Positions 52,203 to 61,620 are shown, counted from the stretch's first letter. The stretch: 64,000 nt of DNA from Ruegeria marina (GCF_900101475.1 NZ_FMZV01000021.1:1-64000); one strand, 5' to 3'. Notes: generated by a model not told the origin, from the letters alone. Numbers and translations: made by a program.

Positions 52203-53197
52203 CAGTCTTGTCTCCTCGCAGGGATCGTAGCAAGGCCCTTCTGCACGGCATGGCAACTGACCATGGACCTTCCTGCCGCACGAAGCTGCGGGGCCTCCTT
52301 GCTGCATCTTTCGGTCGCCAATGGGCAGCGGGGATGAAACGCGCATCCCGTCGGCGGGCTCAGCGGGCTGGGTGGTTCGCCGTTTTGCACCTCCCGGTCG
52401 CGATTTGGGACATGAATGTCCGGGATCGTGCCCAGAAGCAGCTTGGAATACGGGTGTTGCGGATCCGTGAACAGCTTCTCGGCCGGAGCCATCTCCACGA
52501 TGCGTCCCAGATACATGACCGCGATCATGTCCGACATGTGCCGCACAACGCTCAGGTCGTGGCTGATGAAGAGATAAGTCAGCCCGAGTTCCAACTGCAG
52601 CCGTCGCATCAGGTTCAGGATCTGCGCCTGTACCGAGACATCGAGGGCCGAGGTTGGCTCGTCGCAGACCAGCAACTCGGGTTCCGACGCCAGGGCGCGG
52701 GCGATGGAAATCCGCTGGCGCTGTCCGCCTGAAAATTCATGCGGGTATTTCGTGGCGTCATCGGCGGCCAATCCGACGATCCGCAGCAATTCCTCGACCC
52801 GATCGCGGGTTTCGTCAGCGGTCTTGCGCAGCTTCATCTCGCGGATCGGCTCCGCGATGATGTCCCCAACGCGCCAGCGCGGGTTCAGGCTGGATTGCGG
52901 ATCCTGAAAGATCATCTGGACACGGACGGGGCGGCCCGCGTCGCCTCGTCCAAAGGTGATCTGTCCGCCGGAGGTGGAATAGAGACCGGTCACCAGTCGC
53001 GCGACCGTGGACTTGCCGCACCCGGACTCGCCCACGATGCTGAAGCAACTGCCGCGCGGGATCGAGAAGCTGACGTCGTCTACGGCCTTGACGAACAGTT
53101 TCGGCTTTCGTTCCAGCATACGGTTCAGCCACGGGGCCGAAACGTCGAACTCCTTGGAAACATGATCAATCGAGAGAATGAGGTCAGCTTGGGTCAT
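52202..53197 (-). CDS. oligopeptide-type ABC transporter ATP-binding protein (DppF/OppF-like)
   Basis: This 331-residue ATPase has Walker A (GESGCGKSTVARLVTG), signature (FSGGQRQRISIARAL), Walker B (LLVCDEPTSALDVS) and the OppF-type tail with cysteines PTGCAFHPRCPLATERCS, which binds an Fe-S cluster in relatives. It pairs with the DppD-like ATPase encoded just before (four-base overlap). Together with the DppB/DppC permeases it powers import of the solute bound by the protein at 58902-60470. Confidence 0.9.
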   Translation of the reverse strand: MTQADLILSIDHVSKEFDVSAPWLNRMLERKPKLFVKAVDDVSFSIPRGSCFSIVGESGCGKSTVARLVTGLYSTSGGQITFGRGDAGRPVRVQMIFQDPQSSLNPRWRVGDIIAEPIREMKLRKTADETRDRVEELLRIVGLAADDATKYPHEFSGGQRQRISIARALASEPELLVCDEPTSALDVSVQAQILNLMRRLQLELGLTYLFISHDLSVVRHMSDMIAVMYLGRIVEMAPAEKLFTDPQHPYSKLLLGTIPDIHVPNRDREVQNGEPPSPLSPPTGCAFHPRCPLATERCSKEAPQLRAAGRSMVSCHAVQKGLATIPARRQD

Positions 53198-54231
53198 TGT
53201 GTTCCACCTTCATGCAGGAAACAGGCCGCAAGGCTCGGGCCCGCAGTAACCAGGTCGGGCCGGTCCCGGCGACAGCGCGGACCGGCATTCGGGCAGCGCG
53301 GATTGAAGGCGCAGCCGTCGGGCCGGGCATTCAGCCGGGGCATCGACCCGTCGATTTGGGTCAGCGTCTCCACCCGGTCATGCAGGCTGGGAATTGCCGC
53401 CATCAACCCGCGAGTATAGGGGTGCTGCGGGTTGTGGATCACATCTTCGACCCGTCCGGTTTCGACCACGCGCCCCGAATACATCACCGCGACACGGTCG
53501 GCCGTTTCGGCAATCACCCCCATGTCATGCGTGACCAGCATGATGCCGGTGCGATGCTCCTTGCAAAGGCGGCGCAGGAGTGCGGTGATCTGAGCCTGGA
53601 TCGAAACGTCCAGCGCGGTGGTGGGCTCATCCGCGATGATCAGGCCCGGTTCTGCGGCAAGCGCCAGTGCGATGACCACGCGCTGCCTCATACCCCCTGA
53701 AAACTGGTGCGGATATTGCTTCAAGCGCTCATCCGGAGCGGGAATACCGACCTCGCGCAGCAGTTGCAGGGCCCGCGCCCTGGCGGCCTCTTTGCCCAGA
53801 TCGGTATGCCGGCGGATCGTTTCGACCAGCTGGGCCCCGATCGAAAACAGCGGGTTGAGTGCGGTCAGCGGATCCTGGAAGATTGCGCCCATCTCTCGGC
53901 CACGAACCTTGGTCAGTTCATCTTCGCCGAGTGTATCTACGCGCCGTCCCCCGACATGTATCTTGCCGCCTGTAATGCGACCGGGGCTTTCAAGCAGTCC
54001 CAGGACAGCCAGTCCGGTGATCGATTTGCCCGCACCGGACTCACCCACGACGCCCAGGATTTCTCCAGGCTCTATACGCATCGAGACATCGTCAATGGCC
54101 GTCAGTACGCCGCGCTTGGTGGGGAATTCGACGGTGAGATTTGAAACCTCCAGCGCAGGCGCCGGTGCCGGAGCGGTGCCGGGACTATCCATGGAAATCA
54201 CGGGTTGCAGCATCATCTTGTGTTCCTTCAC
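53194..54231 (-). CDS. oligopeptide-type ABC transporter ATP-binding protein (DppD/OppD-like)
   Basis: This 345-residue ATPase has Walker A (GESGAGKSITGLAVLG), signature (FSGGMRQRVVIALAL), Walker B (LIIADEPTTALDVS) and the C-terminal PDGCAFNPRCPNAGPRCR motif. It starts at GTG 54231, overlapping the amidohydrolase stop by four bases. In this operon the two ATPases are separated from the permeases by two amidohydrolase genes, an arrangement that ties transport and hydrolysis together. Confidence 0.9.
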   Translation of the reverse strand: MKEHKMMLQPVISMDSPGTAPAPAPALEVSNLTVEFPTKRGVLTAIDDVSMRIEPGEILGVVGESGAGKSITGLAVLGLLESPGRITGGKIHVGGRRVDTLGEDELTKVRGREMGAIFQDPLTALNPLFSIGAQLVETIRRHTDLGKEAARARALQLLREVGIPAPDERLKQYPHQFSGGMRQRVVIALALAAEPGLIIADEPTTALDVSIQAQITALLRRLCKEHRTGIMLVTHDMGVIAETADRVAVMYSGRVVETGRVEDVIHNPQHPYTRGLMAAIPSLHDRVETLTQIDGSMPRLNARPDGCAFNPRCPNAGPRCRRDRPDLVTAGPSLAACFLHEGGTQ

Positions 54232-55712
54232 GTCGTGCCCCCATCCAGAAGCGGATAGGTGGGAGGAAAGATTGTTGCGAGCGGCGGATGGCTCGCGGTT
54301 CGGTCGGGGTATTTTGAGAGCAGACCGTCGAATTGCGCCTGCGCCTGCTTTCGAGCGGCGACCATGTCGATACCGGCCACTTCTCCGTCGCGCATCGAGA
54401 TGCGGCCATCAACGATGGTAGCGCGTGTCACACGTCCCGTGGCGCCCAGGATAAGCGTCTGCACCGGGTCGATCGTAGGGGCCATGCCCGGATCGGACAG
54501 ATCAAACACAGCCAGGTCGGCTTTGCCGCCCACTCGCAAAACACCGATGTCGTCGCGGCCCAGTGCGTGTGCACCATGCAGTGTGGCGGCGTCCAGAAAG
54601 TCGGCCGACTTGCAGGCGGTGATATCTCCCTCGACCACTCGGGCCAGCATCATGCCGGTAGCCATGTTGAGCACCATGTCGGGCGGTGCCGTATCGGTCC
54701 CCAGGGCGACACGGATGCCCATGGCGCGCAATCTGGCAAAGGAACGGAGCGCCCCCCCGTGCCGCGCAGCGACCAGCGGACAGTGAATCACCGTGACACC
54801 GTTGTCGGCATAGCGTTGCAGATCGTCGTCCGTGGCCACAGTGGCATGTGGGGCAAGAAGGCGATCGTTCAGCAACCCTAACCCATCCAGCCATTCAGGC
54901 GAGGTCGTGCCATGCAGGGCCGCGACAGTATCGCGCTCCATTTTCCCTTGTGCCATGTGCAGGCGGACAGGGCACCCGAGATCCTCGGCGGCCTTCATCG
55001 TGCGACGCAGAATCGTGGCCGTGCAGGTCTCGACCCGGTCAGGGGCCAACATCGGGCTGACCAGATCGTTGCCCTGCCATTTTCCCGCGAAGGCGATAGC
55101 CTGTTCGAGGCCGGCAATACCGCGGTCCTCGTCGAACTCGGCCACGATGCTTCCGTCCGGTTCGACCACCATGCCGCCCGACCGGTAAGCGGGCCCAAGC
55201 CATACACGCAGGCCAAGCTCTTGCGCGGCCTGTGCCGCGGCGTCGAATTCGGCGGTTGTCTCGCCCCATTCGCGGTAGAAGAGCGAGGCGATGGGCGCTG
55301 CACTGGTGATGCCGTTGAGGAGGAGTTGCGCAAAGGCAAACTGCTTCTGGAAGGCCAGTTCCTCGGGCGAGTACATCTCGTAGGGGCCACGCTGGACATA
55401 GGAGCGCGGCCAGACACGGCCCTTTCTTTCGCCGGGCCAGTTGTCGAAGGCCAGAAGCGTGGTGTCGAGATCGGAGAGCGCATCGAGATCGACGAACCCC
55501 GGCGCGATCAACACCTCGCCCATCGCGTAACGGGCCGTTACTTCCCCCACGAAGGGGGCGCCGACATGGATCACGCGGTCATCCTCGATCACCACCTCGC
55601 CGTCGCGGACGAGACGGCGCCCTTGCGGCGTATCGGCAATGATCCAGCGGGCGGAAATCGCCCAGCGACCGCGCGGGCGGGTGCCAAGGGGGATGTCGGA
55701 AAACCGGGTCAC
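54228..55712 (-). CDS. amidohydrolase (ATZ/TRZ-like) with altered first metal motif
   Basis: This 494-residue protein has the composite hydrolase fold: N-terminal beta domain, then the barrel with RLHMAQGKMERDTVAALHG, LLAPHATVATDDDLQRYADN and the aspartate block ALGTDTAPPDMVLNM. The expected HxH at the first strand is missing: the sequence reads LIAPGFVDLDALSDLDTTLL. Chlorohydrolase/guanine-deaminase relatives have GFVNxHxH there. It may use one metal or a different ligand set. GTG 55712 overlaps the next gene upstream by four bases. Confidence 0.8.
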   Translation of the reverse strand: MTRFSDIPLGTRPRGRWAISARWIIADTPQGRRLVRDGEVVIEDDRVIHVGAPFVGEVTARYAMGEVLIAPGFVDLDALSDLDTTLLAFDNWPGERKGRVWPRSYVQRGPYEMYSPEELAFQKQFAFAQLLLNGITSAAPIASLFYREWGETTAEFDAAAQAAQELGLRVWLGPAYRSGGMVVEPDGSIVAEFDEDRGIAGLEQAIAFAGKWQGNDLVSPMLAPDRVETCTATILRRTMKAAEDLGCPVRLHMAQGKMERDTVAALHGTTSPEWLDGLGLLNDRLLAPHATVATDDDLQRYADNGVTVIHCPLVAARHGGALRSFARLRAMGIRVALGTDTAPPDMVLNMATGMMLARVVEGDITACKSADFLDAATLHGAHALGRDDIGVLRVGGKADLAVFDLSDPGMAPTIDPVQTLILGATGRVTRATIVDGRISMRDGEVAGIDMVAARKQAQAQFDGLLSKYPDRTASHPPLATIFPPTYPLLDGGTT

Positions 55713-56905
55713 GGAGCCTGCACCACTGTCTGTCCGTCGCGCGCAGTGACACGGCCACCCTTGACCACCAGCTTGCGGGGGGCATGTGTCACAACGGCCT
55801 GAACCACGGCCTCGCCTTCGACCAGGACAAGATCTCCCGGGGCGCCTGTCGCCAGTTCCCGGCGCTGTTTTCCCATGGCTTCGGCACCGCCGCCAGCGCA
55901 GATGTCAAGCGCGCGCTTGACCTCGGTGTCCATGCGCAGATTGTTCCGCAAGCCCACGAACTTTGCGCGTTCCAGCATGTCGCCATTGCCATAGGGGCCC
56001 CAGGTGTCCTGGATCCCGTCATTGCCGGCGCCGATCCGGATGCCATGTGCATCGAGTCGCTTGACCATCGGCGCGGGGGCCGAAGCGGGCGCGGTTGTCA
56101 TGATGGACACATCCAGAGAAGCAAGGCGCTCCAGCATCGCTTCGACACGTGGAAAGTCCGGCATCCCGAGGCAGAAGGCGTGGCTGATGGTCAGCATGCC
56201 TTTCATGTCGAGCGCCTGGGCGCGCTCCAGGATCATGTCCATCGAAAAAAGGCCCAGCTCTCCAAATTCATGAAGGTGGATGTCGATACCTTTTCCATGT
56301 TTTTCGGCAAGACCGAAGATGATGTCCAGGTGCCCCTTGGGGTCGCGGTCCACGCCGCAGGGATCCAGCCCGCCAACAAGGTCGGCGCCCATCGCAAGGG
56401 CCTGGTCCATCAGTTCCGCCGTGCCTTCGCGGATGGTCAGGCCGGATTGCGGGAAGGCGACGGTTTCGATCTCGACCACGTCGGCCAGCGCTTCGGCTGT
56501 CTGCATCACGCCTTCGAGGGCGCGAAGGCCGCCTTGTGTGTCGATATCAACATGGCTGCGGATCAAAGTCGCGCCATAGGCGACGGTCTTGAGCGCGTGA
56601 CGCATGGACTGAACGTGCGGATCCAGGCCGAGGCGTCGTTTCATCTCGCGCTCATTCTCGATCATCGCCATGAGGTTGGCGCCGCCCACATCGTTCTTGT
56701 ACCAGGGCCAGCCCAGCAGGGACTTGTCGAGATGCGTATGGGCGTCTACCAGACCCGGCAGAGCGATCAGGCCCGTCCCATCCTCGACCGGGACACCAGG
56801 GGCGTCGAGCTGCGCGGCAATCTTGGAGATGGTGCCGGCCTGGATCAGGATGTCGGCCGGATCATCGTCCAGGATACGGACATTCTTGATGAGAAGATCG
56901 GTCAT
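55709..56905 (-). CDS. cytosine deaminase-like amidohydrolase
   Basis: A protein of 398 residues of the CodA/AtzC group: LIALPGLVDAHTHLDKSLLG (HxH metal site), DIHLHEFGELG (third histidine), LTISHAFCLGMPDFP and the aspartate block IGAGNDGIQDTWGPYGNGDM. Such enzymes deaminate or hydrolyse cytosine, isocytosine, creatinine or s-triazine rings. ATG 56905 follows GAAGAAAGA; a TTG at 56923 that overlaps the permease stop is an alternative. It stands beside a second amidohydrolase lacking the HxH site. Confidence 0.83.
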   Translation of the reverse strand: MTDLLIKNVRILDDDPADILIQAGTISKIAAQLDAPGVPVEDGTGLIALPGLVDAHTHLDKSLLGWPWYKNDVGGANLMAMIENEREMKRRLGLDPHVQSMRHALKTVAYGATLIRSHVDIDTQGGLRALEGVMQTAEALADVVEIETVAFPQSGLTIREGTAELMDQALAMGADLVGGLDPCGVDRDPKGHLDIIFGLAEKHGKGIDIHLHEFGELGLFSMDMILERAQALDMKGMLTISHAFCLGMPDFPRVEAMLERLASLDVSIMTTAPASAPAPMVKRLDAHGIRIGAGNDGIQDTWGPYGNGDMLERAKFVGLRNNLRMDTEVKRALDICAGGGAEAMGKQRRELATGAPGDLVLVEGEAVVQAVVTHAPRKLVVKGGRVTARDGQTVVQAP

Positions 56906-56919
56906 GCAAGTGTCTTTCT

Positions 56920-57870
56920 TCAACGAAGTTTCGGGTTCAGCGCATCGCGCAGCCAGTCACCCAGCATGTTCACCGCGACGACGAGAATGCAAAGCTGGAT
57001 CGACGGAAACAGCACGATCCACCAGGAGCCCGAGAAAAGGTACTGATTACCCACTCGGATAAGCGTGCCCAGCGAAGGCTGGTTGGGCGGCATTCCAACA
57101 CCGAGGAAAGACAGCGTTGCCTCGATCAGGATCGCAAGACCGAAGTTCAGGGTCGCTGCCACGAAGACCGGGGTGAGGGTGTTGGGCAGAATGTGGTTGA
57201 GCATCAACCGCCGGGCCGGCGTGCCCACCAGGCGAGAGGCCTGCACATATTCCTTGCGCCGTTCGACCATCGCCTGCGCCCGCACCACGCGGGCATATTG
57301 AACCCACGAGTAGAGTGCGATCGCCATCACCAGCACAATGGAGATGCCTGCTTCGCGCAACTGTGGCGGCAGGATCGCCTGGGCGACAGATGTTACTAGG
57401 ATGGCGACCAGAATGATGGGGATCGACAACAGCACGTCACCCAGACGCATCAGCACATTGTCGACCCACCCACCGTAGAAACCGGCGGTCAGACCGGCAA
57501 GAACGCCGATCACCAGCGATACGATAACCGAAGCGATGCCGATGAAGATCGAGATCCGCGTTCCGTACAGGATGCCGGAAAGAATGTCGCGCCCTTGTAC
57601 GTCGGTGCCAAGGATGAACGGCATCTGACCGCCTTCCATCCAGACCGGCGGCAATTCGGCATTCCACAGTTCCAGCGATGCAAGATCATAGGGATTCTGC
57701 GGCGACAGGACCGGCGCCAGGATGGCTGCCAGGATCACCAGCAGCAGGACGATGGCCGCTCCAATGGCAGGTTTGGATTTCCTGAAGCTCCACCACAGGT
57801 CGCTGTCGAAAAACATTTCGCGCCGGGACTTGGGTTTGCGAGCAGAGATGGGGGCGGGAATATCGGTCAT
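56920..57870 (-). CDS. oligopeptide-type ABC transporter permease (DppC-like)
   Basis: This 316-residue protein has the N-terminal OppC-type segment and helix (AIGAAIVLLLVILAAILAPV), LGTDVQGRDILSGILYGTRI and the ATPase-contacting EAA loop (YVQASRLVGTPARRLMLNHI). It has about six membrane helices. ATG 57870 overlaps the DppB stop (ATGA). Confidence 0.9.
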   Translation of the reverse strand: MTDIPAPISARKPKSRREMFFDSDLWWSFRKSKPAIGAAIVLLLVILAAILAPVLSPQNPYDLASLELWNAELPPVWMEGGQMPFILGTDVQGRDILSGILYGTRISIFIGIASVIVSLVIGVLAGLTAGFYGGWVDNVLMRLGDVLLSIPIILVAILVTSVAQAILPPQLREAGISIVLVMAIALYSWVQYARVVRAQAMVERRKEYVQASRLVGTPARRLMLNHILPNTLTPVFVAATLNFGLAILIEATLSFLGVGMPPNQPSLGTLIRVGNQYLFSGSWWIVLFPSIQLCILVVAVNMLGDWLRDALNPKLR

Positions 57871-58838
57871 TTTTCGGCTCCACGCAGGCGGGGGTCGATC
57901 ATGGCATAAGTAATGTCCACGATTGTGTTCAGCAGGACAAAGATCAGTGCGACGATACACAGATAGGCGGCCATGATCGGCACATCGACGAAGGTGACGG
58001 CCTGTATGAACAGCAGTCCCATGCCCGGCCACTGAAACACCGTCTCGGTCACCAGGGCGAAGGCAATGAGACCACCGATCTGCATGGCGGTCATGGTCAC
58101 GACCGGCATCAGGCAGTTGCGCAGCGCATGGCGGAAATGAATGGCACGGGCGGGAATCCCGCGGGCCCGCGCGAACTTGATGAAGTCCGACCTCAGTACC
58201 TCCAGCATCTCGGCTCGCACAAGCCGCATCACCAGGGTGATCTGGAAGAGCGATAGAGATAGCGCAGGCAGGATGATGGACATGCGACCCGAATGTGTCA
58301 GCAAACCCGTGGACCACCAGCCAAGCTGCACGGTTTCACCGCGTCCGAAGGCGGGCAACCAGCCCAGCCAGACCGAGAAGATCAGGATGAGCCCAATGCC
58401 CACCACGAAACTGGGCAGCGAGACGCCTATGATCGAAACGAATTGCATTGCTTCCGCGTACCAGGTCTGGCGCCTGATAGCGGTGATCACGCCAAGGGGG
58501 ATGCCCACGACCAGCGAGATGATCGTGGCAACGATCACCAGTTCGAAAGTCGCGGGAAAGCGCTCGGAGATCATGCCCAGCACATCCTGCTGATTTCGGA
58601 AGGAAATGCCGAAATCGCCTTGTGCTGCATTGCTTACGAAAGTGCCGAATTGCATGATGAAAGGCTCGTCGAGACCCAAGCGTATACGAAGTTCATCCCG
58701 CTGCGCCTGAGTGGCCTGTTCATTCAGCATCAAATCGACCGGATCGCCGACGAAACGGAATATCATGAAGGCAATGAAGCTGACCGACAGCATCACGAAG
58801 ACGGCGTTGGCGGAACGTTTGATCAGAAAAGCCAGCAT
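57867..58838 (-). CDS. oligopeptide-type ABC transporter permease (DppB-like)
   Basis: This protein of 323 residues starts MLAFLIKRSANAVFVMLSVS with the usual N-terminal helix, then FRFVGDPVDLMLNEQATQAQ, IGVSLPSFVVGIGLILIFSV and the EAA loop (FIKFARARGIPARAIHFRHA). GGGGGGAG precedes ATG 58838; an ATG 12 bases upstream is less well placed. It forms the channel with the DppC-like protein. Confidence 0.9.
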   Translation of the reverse strand: MLAFLIKRSANAVFVMLSVSFIAFMIFRFVGDPVDLMLNEQATQAQRDELRIRLGLDEPFIMQFGTFVSNAAQGDFGISFRNQQDVLGMISERFPATFELVIVATIISLVVGIPLGVITAIRRQTWYAEAMQFVSIIGVSLPSFVVGIGLILIFSVWLGWLPAFGRGETVQLGWWSTGLLTHSGRMSIILPALSLSLFQITLVMRLVRAEMLEVLRSDFIKFARARGIPARAIHFRHALRNCLMPVVTMTAMQIGGLIAFALVTETVFQWPGMGLLFIQAVTFVDVPIMAAYLCIVALIFVLLNTIVDITYAMIDPRLRGAEK

Positions 58839-58901
58839 GGCTCCCCCCATTGTTGGAGAAGGGAGGACGGCACCAGGAGATGCCGCCCAGGTCGGTGGGG
58901 A

Positions 58902-60470
58902 TTATTTGGTCACGTACCACAGGCGTGGCTTGTTGTCGGGGAACTGCGGGAAGTCCGAGAACTCTGCCGACACGGCCCAAGCCATGGGTTGCTGGTGCAA
59001 CGGCATCATCACGATTTCTTCCTTGGCGATTCTGAGGACCTCGGTTTCCATCGCCAGACGTTTCTCGCGATCAAGCTCGACAGCGGCAGCCTGAGTCAGG
59101 CGGTCGATCTCGGGGTAGGACCATCCACCCCAGTTGAAGACGCCTGCGTTCTCGCTTTGGCTGTGCAGCACCTGCACCATCAAGCTGTATGTGTCGAGCA
59201 TGGGCAGCGTGGCCCAGCCAAAGATGTAGACGTCCGAGGCGGATTTTTTCTTGGGGAATTGCTTGGCCACGGTGCCGATGTCGATCTGCGGCCGAAGTCC
59301 GATCCGCGCCCACATGGAAGCGATGGCCTGACACAGTTGTTCTTCGTTGACAAACCCGTCGGATGCGCAGACCAAAATCAGATCGAACCCGTCCGGATAT
59401 CCCGCTTCGGCCAGCAGGGCCTTTGCCGCTTCCGGATCTGCGTCCTGGACAGTGTCAAGCTCGGCGGCATAGCCGGGGATCGCTGGCGCAACCAAGGCTC
59501 CTGCATTGCGCGACTTGCCGCGCATTACTTTGTCGTGGATCAGGTCCATGTCTACGGCCATCTGCATGGCTTTGCGCACGCGCAGGTCATTCATCGGATT
59601 GGCCCCGCCCGCAATCAATTCATCGCGGCGATTGAATCCCAACATCACGGTGCGCAAATCGGTCTGCTCCAGCACCTCGAGGTTCGGGGCGGCCTGAAGT
59701 CGCGGCAAATCCTGCACGGGAGCGTTGTCAACAAAATCCACTTCGCCCGAAAGCAGCGCCGCAACGCGCGTCGCCGCCGAAGAGATCGGCTGGAACTCGA
59801 TCCGGGTGAGGTTATGCTCGGGCTTGTCCCACCAGCTTTCATTCGCCGAAAGGATGGTCTGCGCTTCCGGGGTGCGGGACTCCACCTTGAACGGGCCGGT
59901 TCCATTGGTGTTGAAGGTTGCGTAGCCTTCCACACCCGCGTCGACATCGGTCGGCTTTTCAGCGTTGTTTTCCACCAGCCAATCCCGATCGAAGATGTGG
60001 ATGTTGGTCAGGTCGTTCAACAAAAGCGGATAGGCACCGTTCAGTTCGATATCGATAGTGTAATCGTCGACGATCGCGGCACCCTTGTACGCTGGCAGGT
60101 TGCCTTTCAGGGGCGAAGCCGGGTCGCTGACCCGCTGGAGCGAGGCAAGAACGTCCTCTGCCGTGAACGCATTCCCATTATGGAAGAAGACGTCCTCTCG
60201 AAGCTTGAACCGCCAGGTAGTGGGTGAAACGATTTCCCAGCTTTCGGCGAGGGCCGGCTCGATCTTGAGGTCGCGGTTGTAGCGAACCAACCCTTCGTAG
60301 ATGTGGTTCAGGAAATTTATCGTGTAGCTGTCTCCGAACGAATATGGATCAAGCGACACGATATCGCGCGGCGCTCCCCATTTGATCGTTTCCGCCTGCG
60401 CACCGGCAACCGACAGAGCGGCGATCAGCCCTCCGACCAGCAATGTCCCAGATTGAAGTTTCGTGTTCAC
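58902..60470 (-). CDS. oligopeptide-type ABC transporter substrate-binding protein
   Basis: This 522-residue exported protein has a signal peptide (LLVGGLIAALSVAGAQA-ET) and the SBP family 5 pattern (VSLDPYSFGDSYTINFLNHI, YEGLVRYNRDLKIEPALAES, then WRFKLREDVFFHNGNAFTAE). This family binds peptides, nickel, opines or other polar solutes. It is the first gene of the nine-gene operon. An ATTGGATACAAT palindrome 18 bases upstream is a likely GntR operator. Confidence 0.9.
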   Translation of the reverse strand: MNTKLQSGTLLVGGLIAALSVAGAQAETIKWGAPRDIVSLDPYSFGDSYTINFLNHIYEGLVRYNRDLKIEPALAESWEIVSPTTWRFKLREDVFFHNGNAFTAEDVLASLQRVSDPASPLKGNLPAYKGAAIVDDYTIDIELNGAYPLLLNDLTNIHIFDRDWLVENNAEKPTDVDAGVEGYATFNTNGTGPFKVESRTPEAQTILSANESWWDKPEHNLTRIEFQPISSAATRVAALLSGEVDFVDNAPVQDLPRLQAAPNLEVLEQTDLRTVMLGFNRRDELIAGGANPMNDLRVRKAMQMAVDMDLIHDKVMRGKSRNAGALVAPAIPGYAAELDTVQDADPEAAKALLAEAGYPDGFDLILVCASDGFVNEEQLCQAIASMWARIGLRPQIDIGTVAKQFPKKKSASDVYIFGWATLPMLDTYSLMVQVLHSQSENAGVFNWGGWSYPEIDRLTQAAAVELDREKRLAMETEVLRIAKEEIVMMPLHQQPMAWAVSAEFSDFPQFPDNKPRLWYVTK

Positions 60471-60487
60471 GTCATACCCTCCATGAC

Positions 60488-60499
60488 ATTGGATACAAT
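60488..60499. promoter_or_regulatory. candidate GntR operator upstream of the ABC operon
   Basis: ATTGGATACAAT has inverted ends ATTG/CAAT. The same GATACAAT core recurs next to the gntR promoter (60651-60658). Shared elements in both promoter ends support control by the divergent GntR protein. Confidence 0.55.
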
Positions 60500-60624
60500 G
60501 GTTTAGAGTTTTTGCATCCGATTCCAGATTTGGCCCTAAATTCCCCGAGGAGCATTCGGACTAGATCAGTCGAGAGGGAGTTCCTCCTCCCCTTCGCCGA
60601 CAGACGGTAGATAGAATCGCATTT

Positions 60625-60658
60625 ATTGTCCACAATTTTATTTTTTTTTGGATACAAT
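60625..60658. promoter_or_regulatory. paired candidate GntR operators near gntR
   Basis: ATTGTCCACAAT (60625-60636) and TTTGGATACAAT (60647-60658) both follow the ATTG-N4-CAAT form, the second with one mismatch. Their centres are 22 bases apart, two helix turns. They would allow autoregulation. Confidence 0.5.
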
Positions 60659-60746
60659 AGAAGTATACATCGTGACGGGCGAAACTTCTGCTATCAATCT
60701 TCTGGTCCGGTCACGACCTTGAGAAATCGACCAAACAGCCAAGATT

Positions 60747-61427
60747 ATGTACAAAACTTCGAAACACCGTATCCCCGTCTACGAGTCCCTGAGGCAAGCG
60801 ATCATCGAACAGGCCCTGAAACCGGGTGTGAAATTGCCCGAAGACTCCATCGGCGAGACCTTTGGCGTAAGTCGAACGATTGTGCGCAATGCACTGGTAA
60901 GGCTTGATGCAGAGGGCCTGGTCGAGATTCAGCCAAATCGGGGGGCATCGGTGGCCGAGCCTACAATCGAAGAGGCCTATGACATCTTTGATATGCGCCA
61001 GTGCCTGGAACGGGAAGTAGTTCAACGTTTGTGTCGTATTGACCCCAAACCCGTCGTCAAGGCCCTCAGGCTACATCTTGAGGAAGAACAAAAAGTCCTG
61101 GGAAAGGACAGCACGCGCTCGATCCGTCTTGCCGGAGAGTTCCATATTCTCCTGGCGGAACTCACCGGATCAAAAATCCTCGAAAACTATGTCAACGAGA
61201 TTGTTTCGCGTTGCTCCCTGATTGTGGCCCGGTTTGCACAAGCCCATTCGGCCGAGTGCGGAGTGGAAGAACATGCGGAGATCATCGAGGCGATTGCACA
61301 GGGCGATGCTGAACGCGCCGTGTCGGTCATGCACAAGCATCTGCACAGTGTGCAGGACCGCGCCTTGCTGAACCCCGAGGATCAGCAAGAGGAGAACATC
61401 TCGGATATCCTGTCGCGTTATCGGTAA
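60747..61427 (+). CDS. GntR-family regulator (FadR/FCD subgroup)
   Basis: This 226-residue protein has a GntR winged helix (YESLRQAIIEQALKPGVKLP, DSIGETFGVSRTIVRNALVR, residues 10-70) and an FCD ligand domain (EEAYDIFDMRQCLEREVVQR, FHILLAELTGSKILENYV, EEHAEIIEAIAQGDAERAVS) whose histidines and aspartate can bind metal and organic acids. It is divergent from the ABC/amidohydrolase operon and most likely represses it until an intermediate appears. Confidence 0.88.
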   Translation: MYKTSKHRIPVYESLRQAIIEQALKPGVKLPEDSIGETFGVSRTIVRNALVRLDAEGLVEIQPNRGASVAEPTIEEAYDIFDMRQCLEREVVQRLCRIDPKPVVKALRLHLEEEQKVLGKDSTRSIRLAGEFHILLAELTGSKILENYVNEIVSRCSLIVARFAQAHSAECGVEEHAEIIEAIAQGDAERAVSVMHKHLHSVQDRALLNPEDQQEENISDILSRYR

Positions 61428-61620
61428 CTTTACTCCCGCAGTCCGGGCCACTGTGAACTGAAATTTTCCACCCTTGAATGAACGAAGGAGGAAGACCCAC
61501 AAAGCGGGAGGTCCGTAGGGCTCGACGGATCACCAGGCACGCTCACATCCATGGATATTACGGCCTCGCCAAGGTCCGGGATGCACCGGCACCGGAAATA
61601 CAGGTCGTCACCGTCCTCCC
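61428..61620. other. gap with possible mobile-element debris
   Basis: Between gntR and the dehydrogenase fragment. A short frame from ATG 61478 (MNEGGRPTKREVRRARRI) is basic and ends inside the neighbouring fragment; it is not recognised. Given the breaks on both sides, it may be IS debris. Confidence 0.35.

Noticed and set aside
58293-60227. Plus-strand open frame of 644 codons opposite the permease and binding-protein genes
   Set aside because: Antisense shadow; it crosses the boundary between two real genes and shows no domain.
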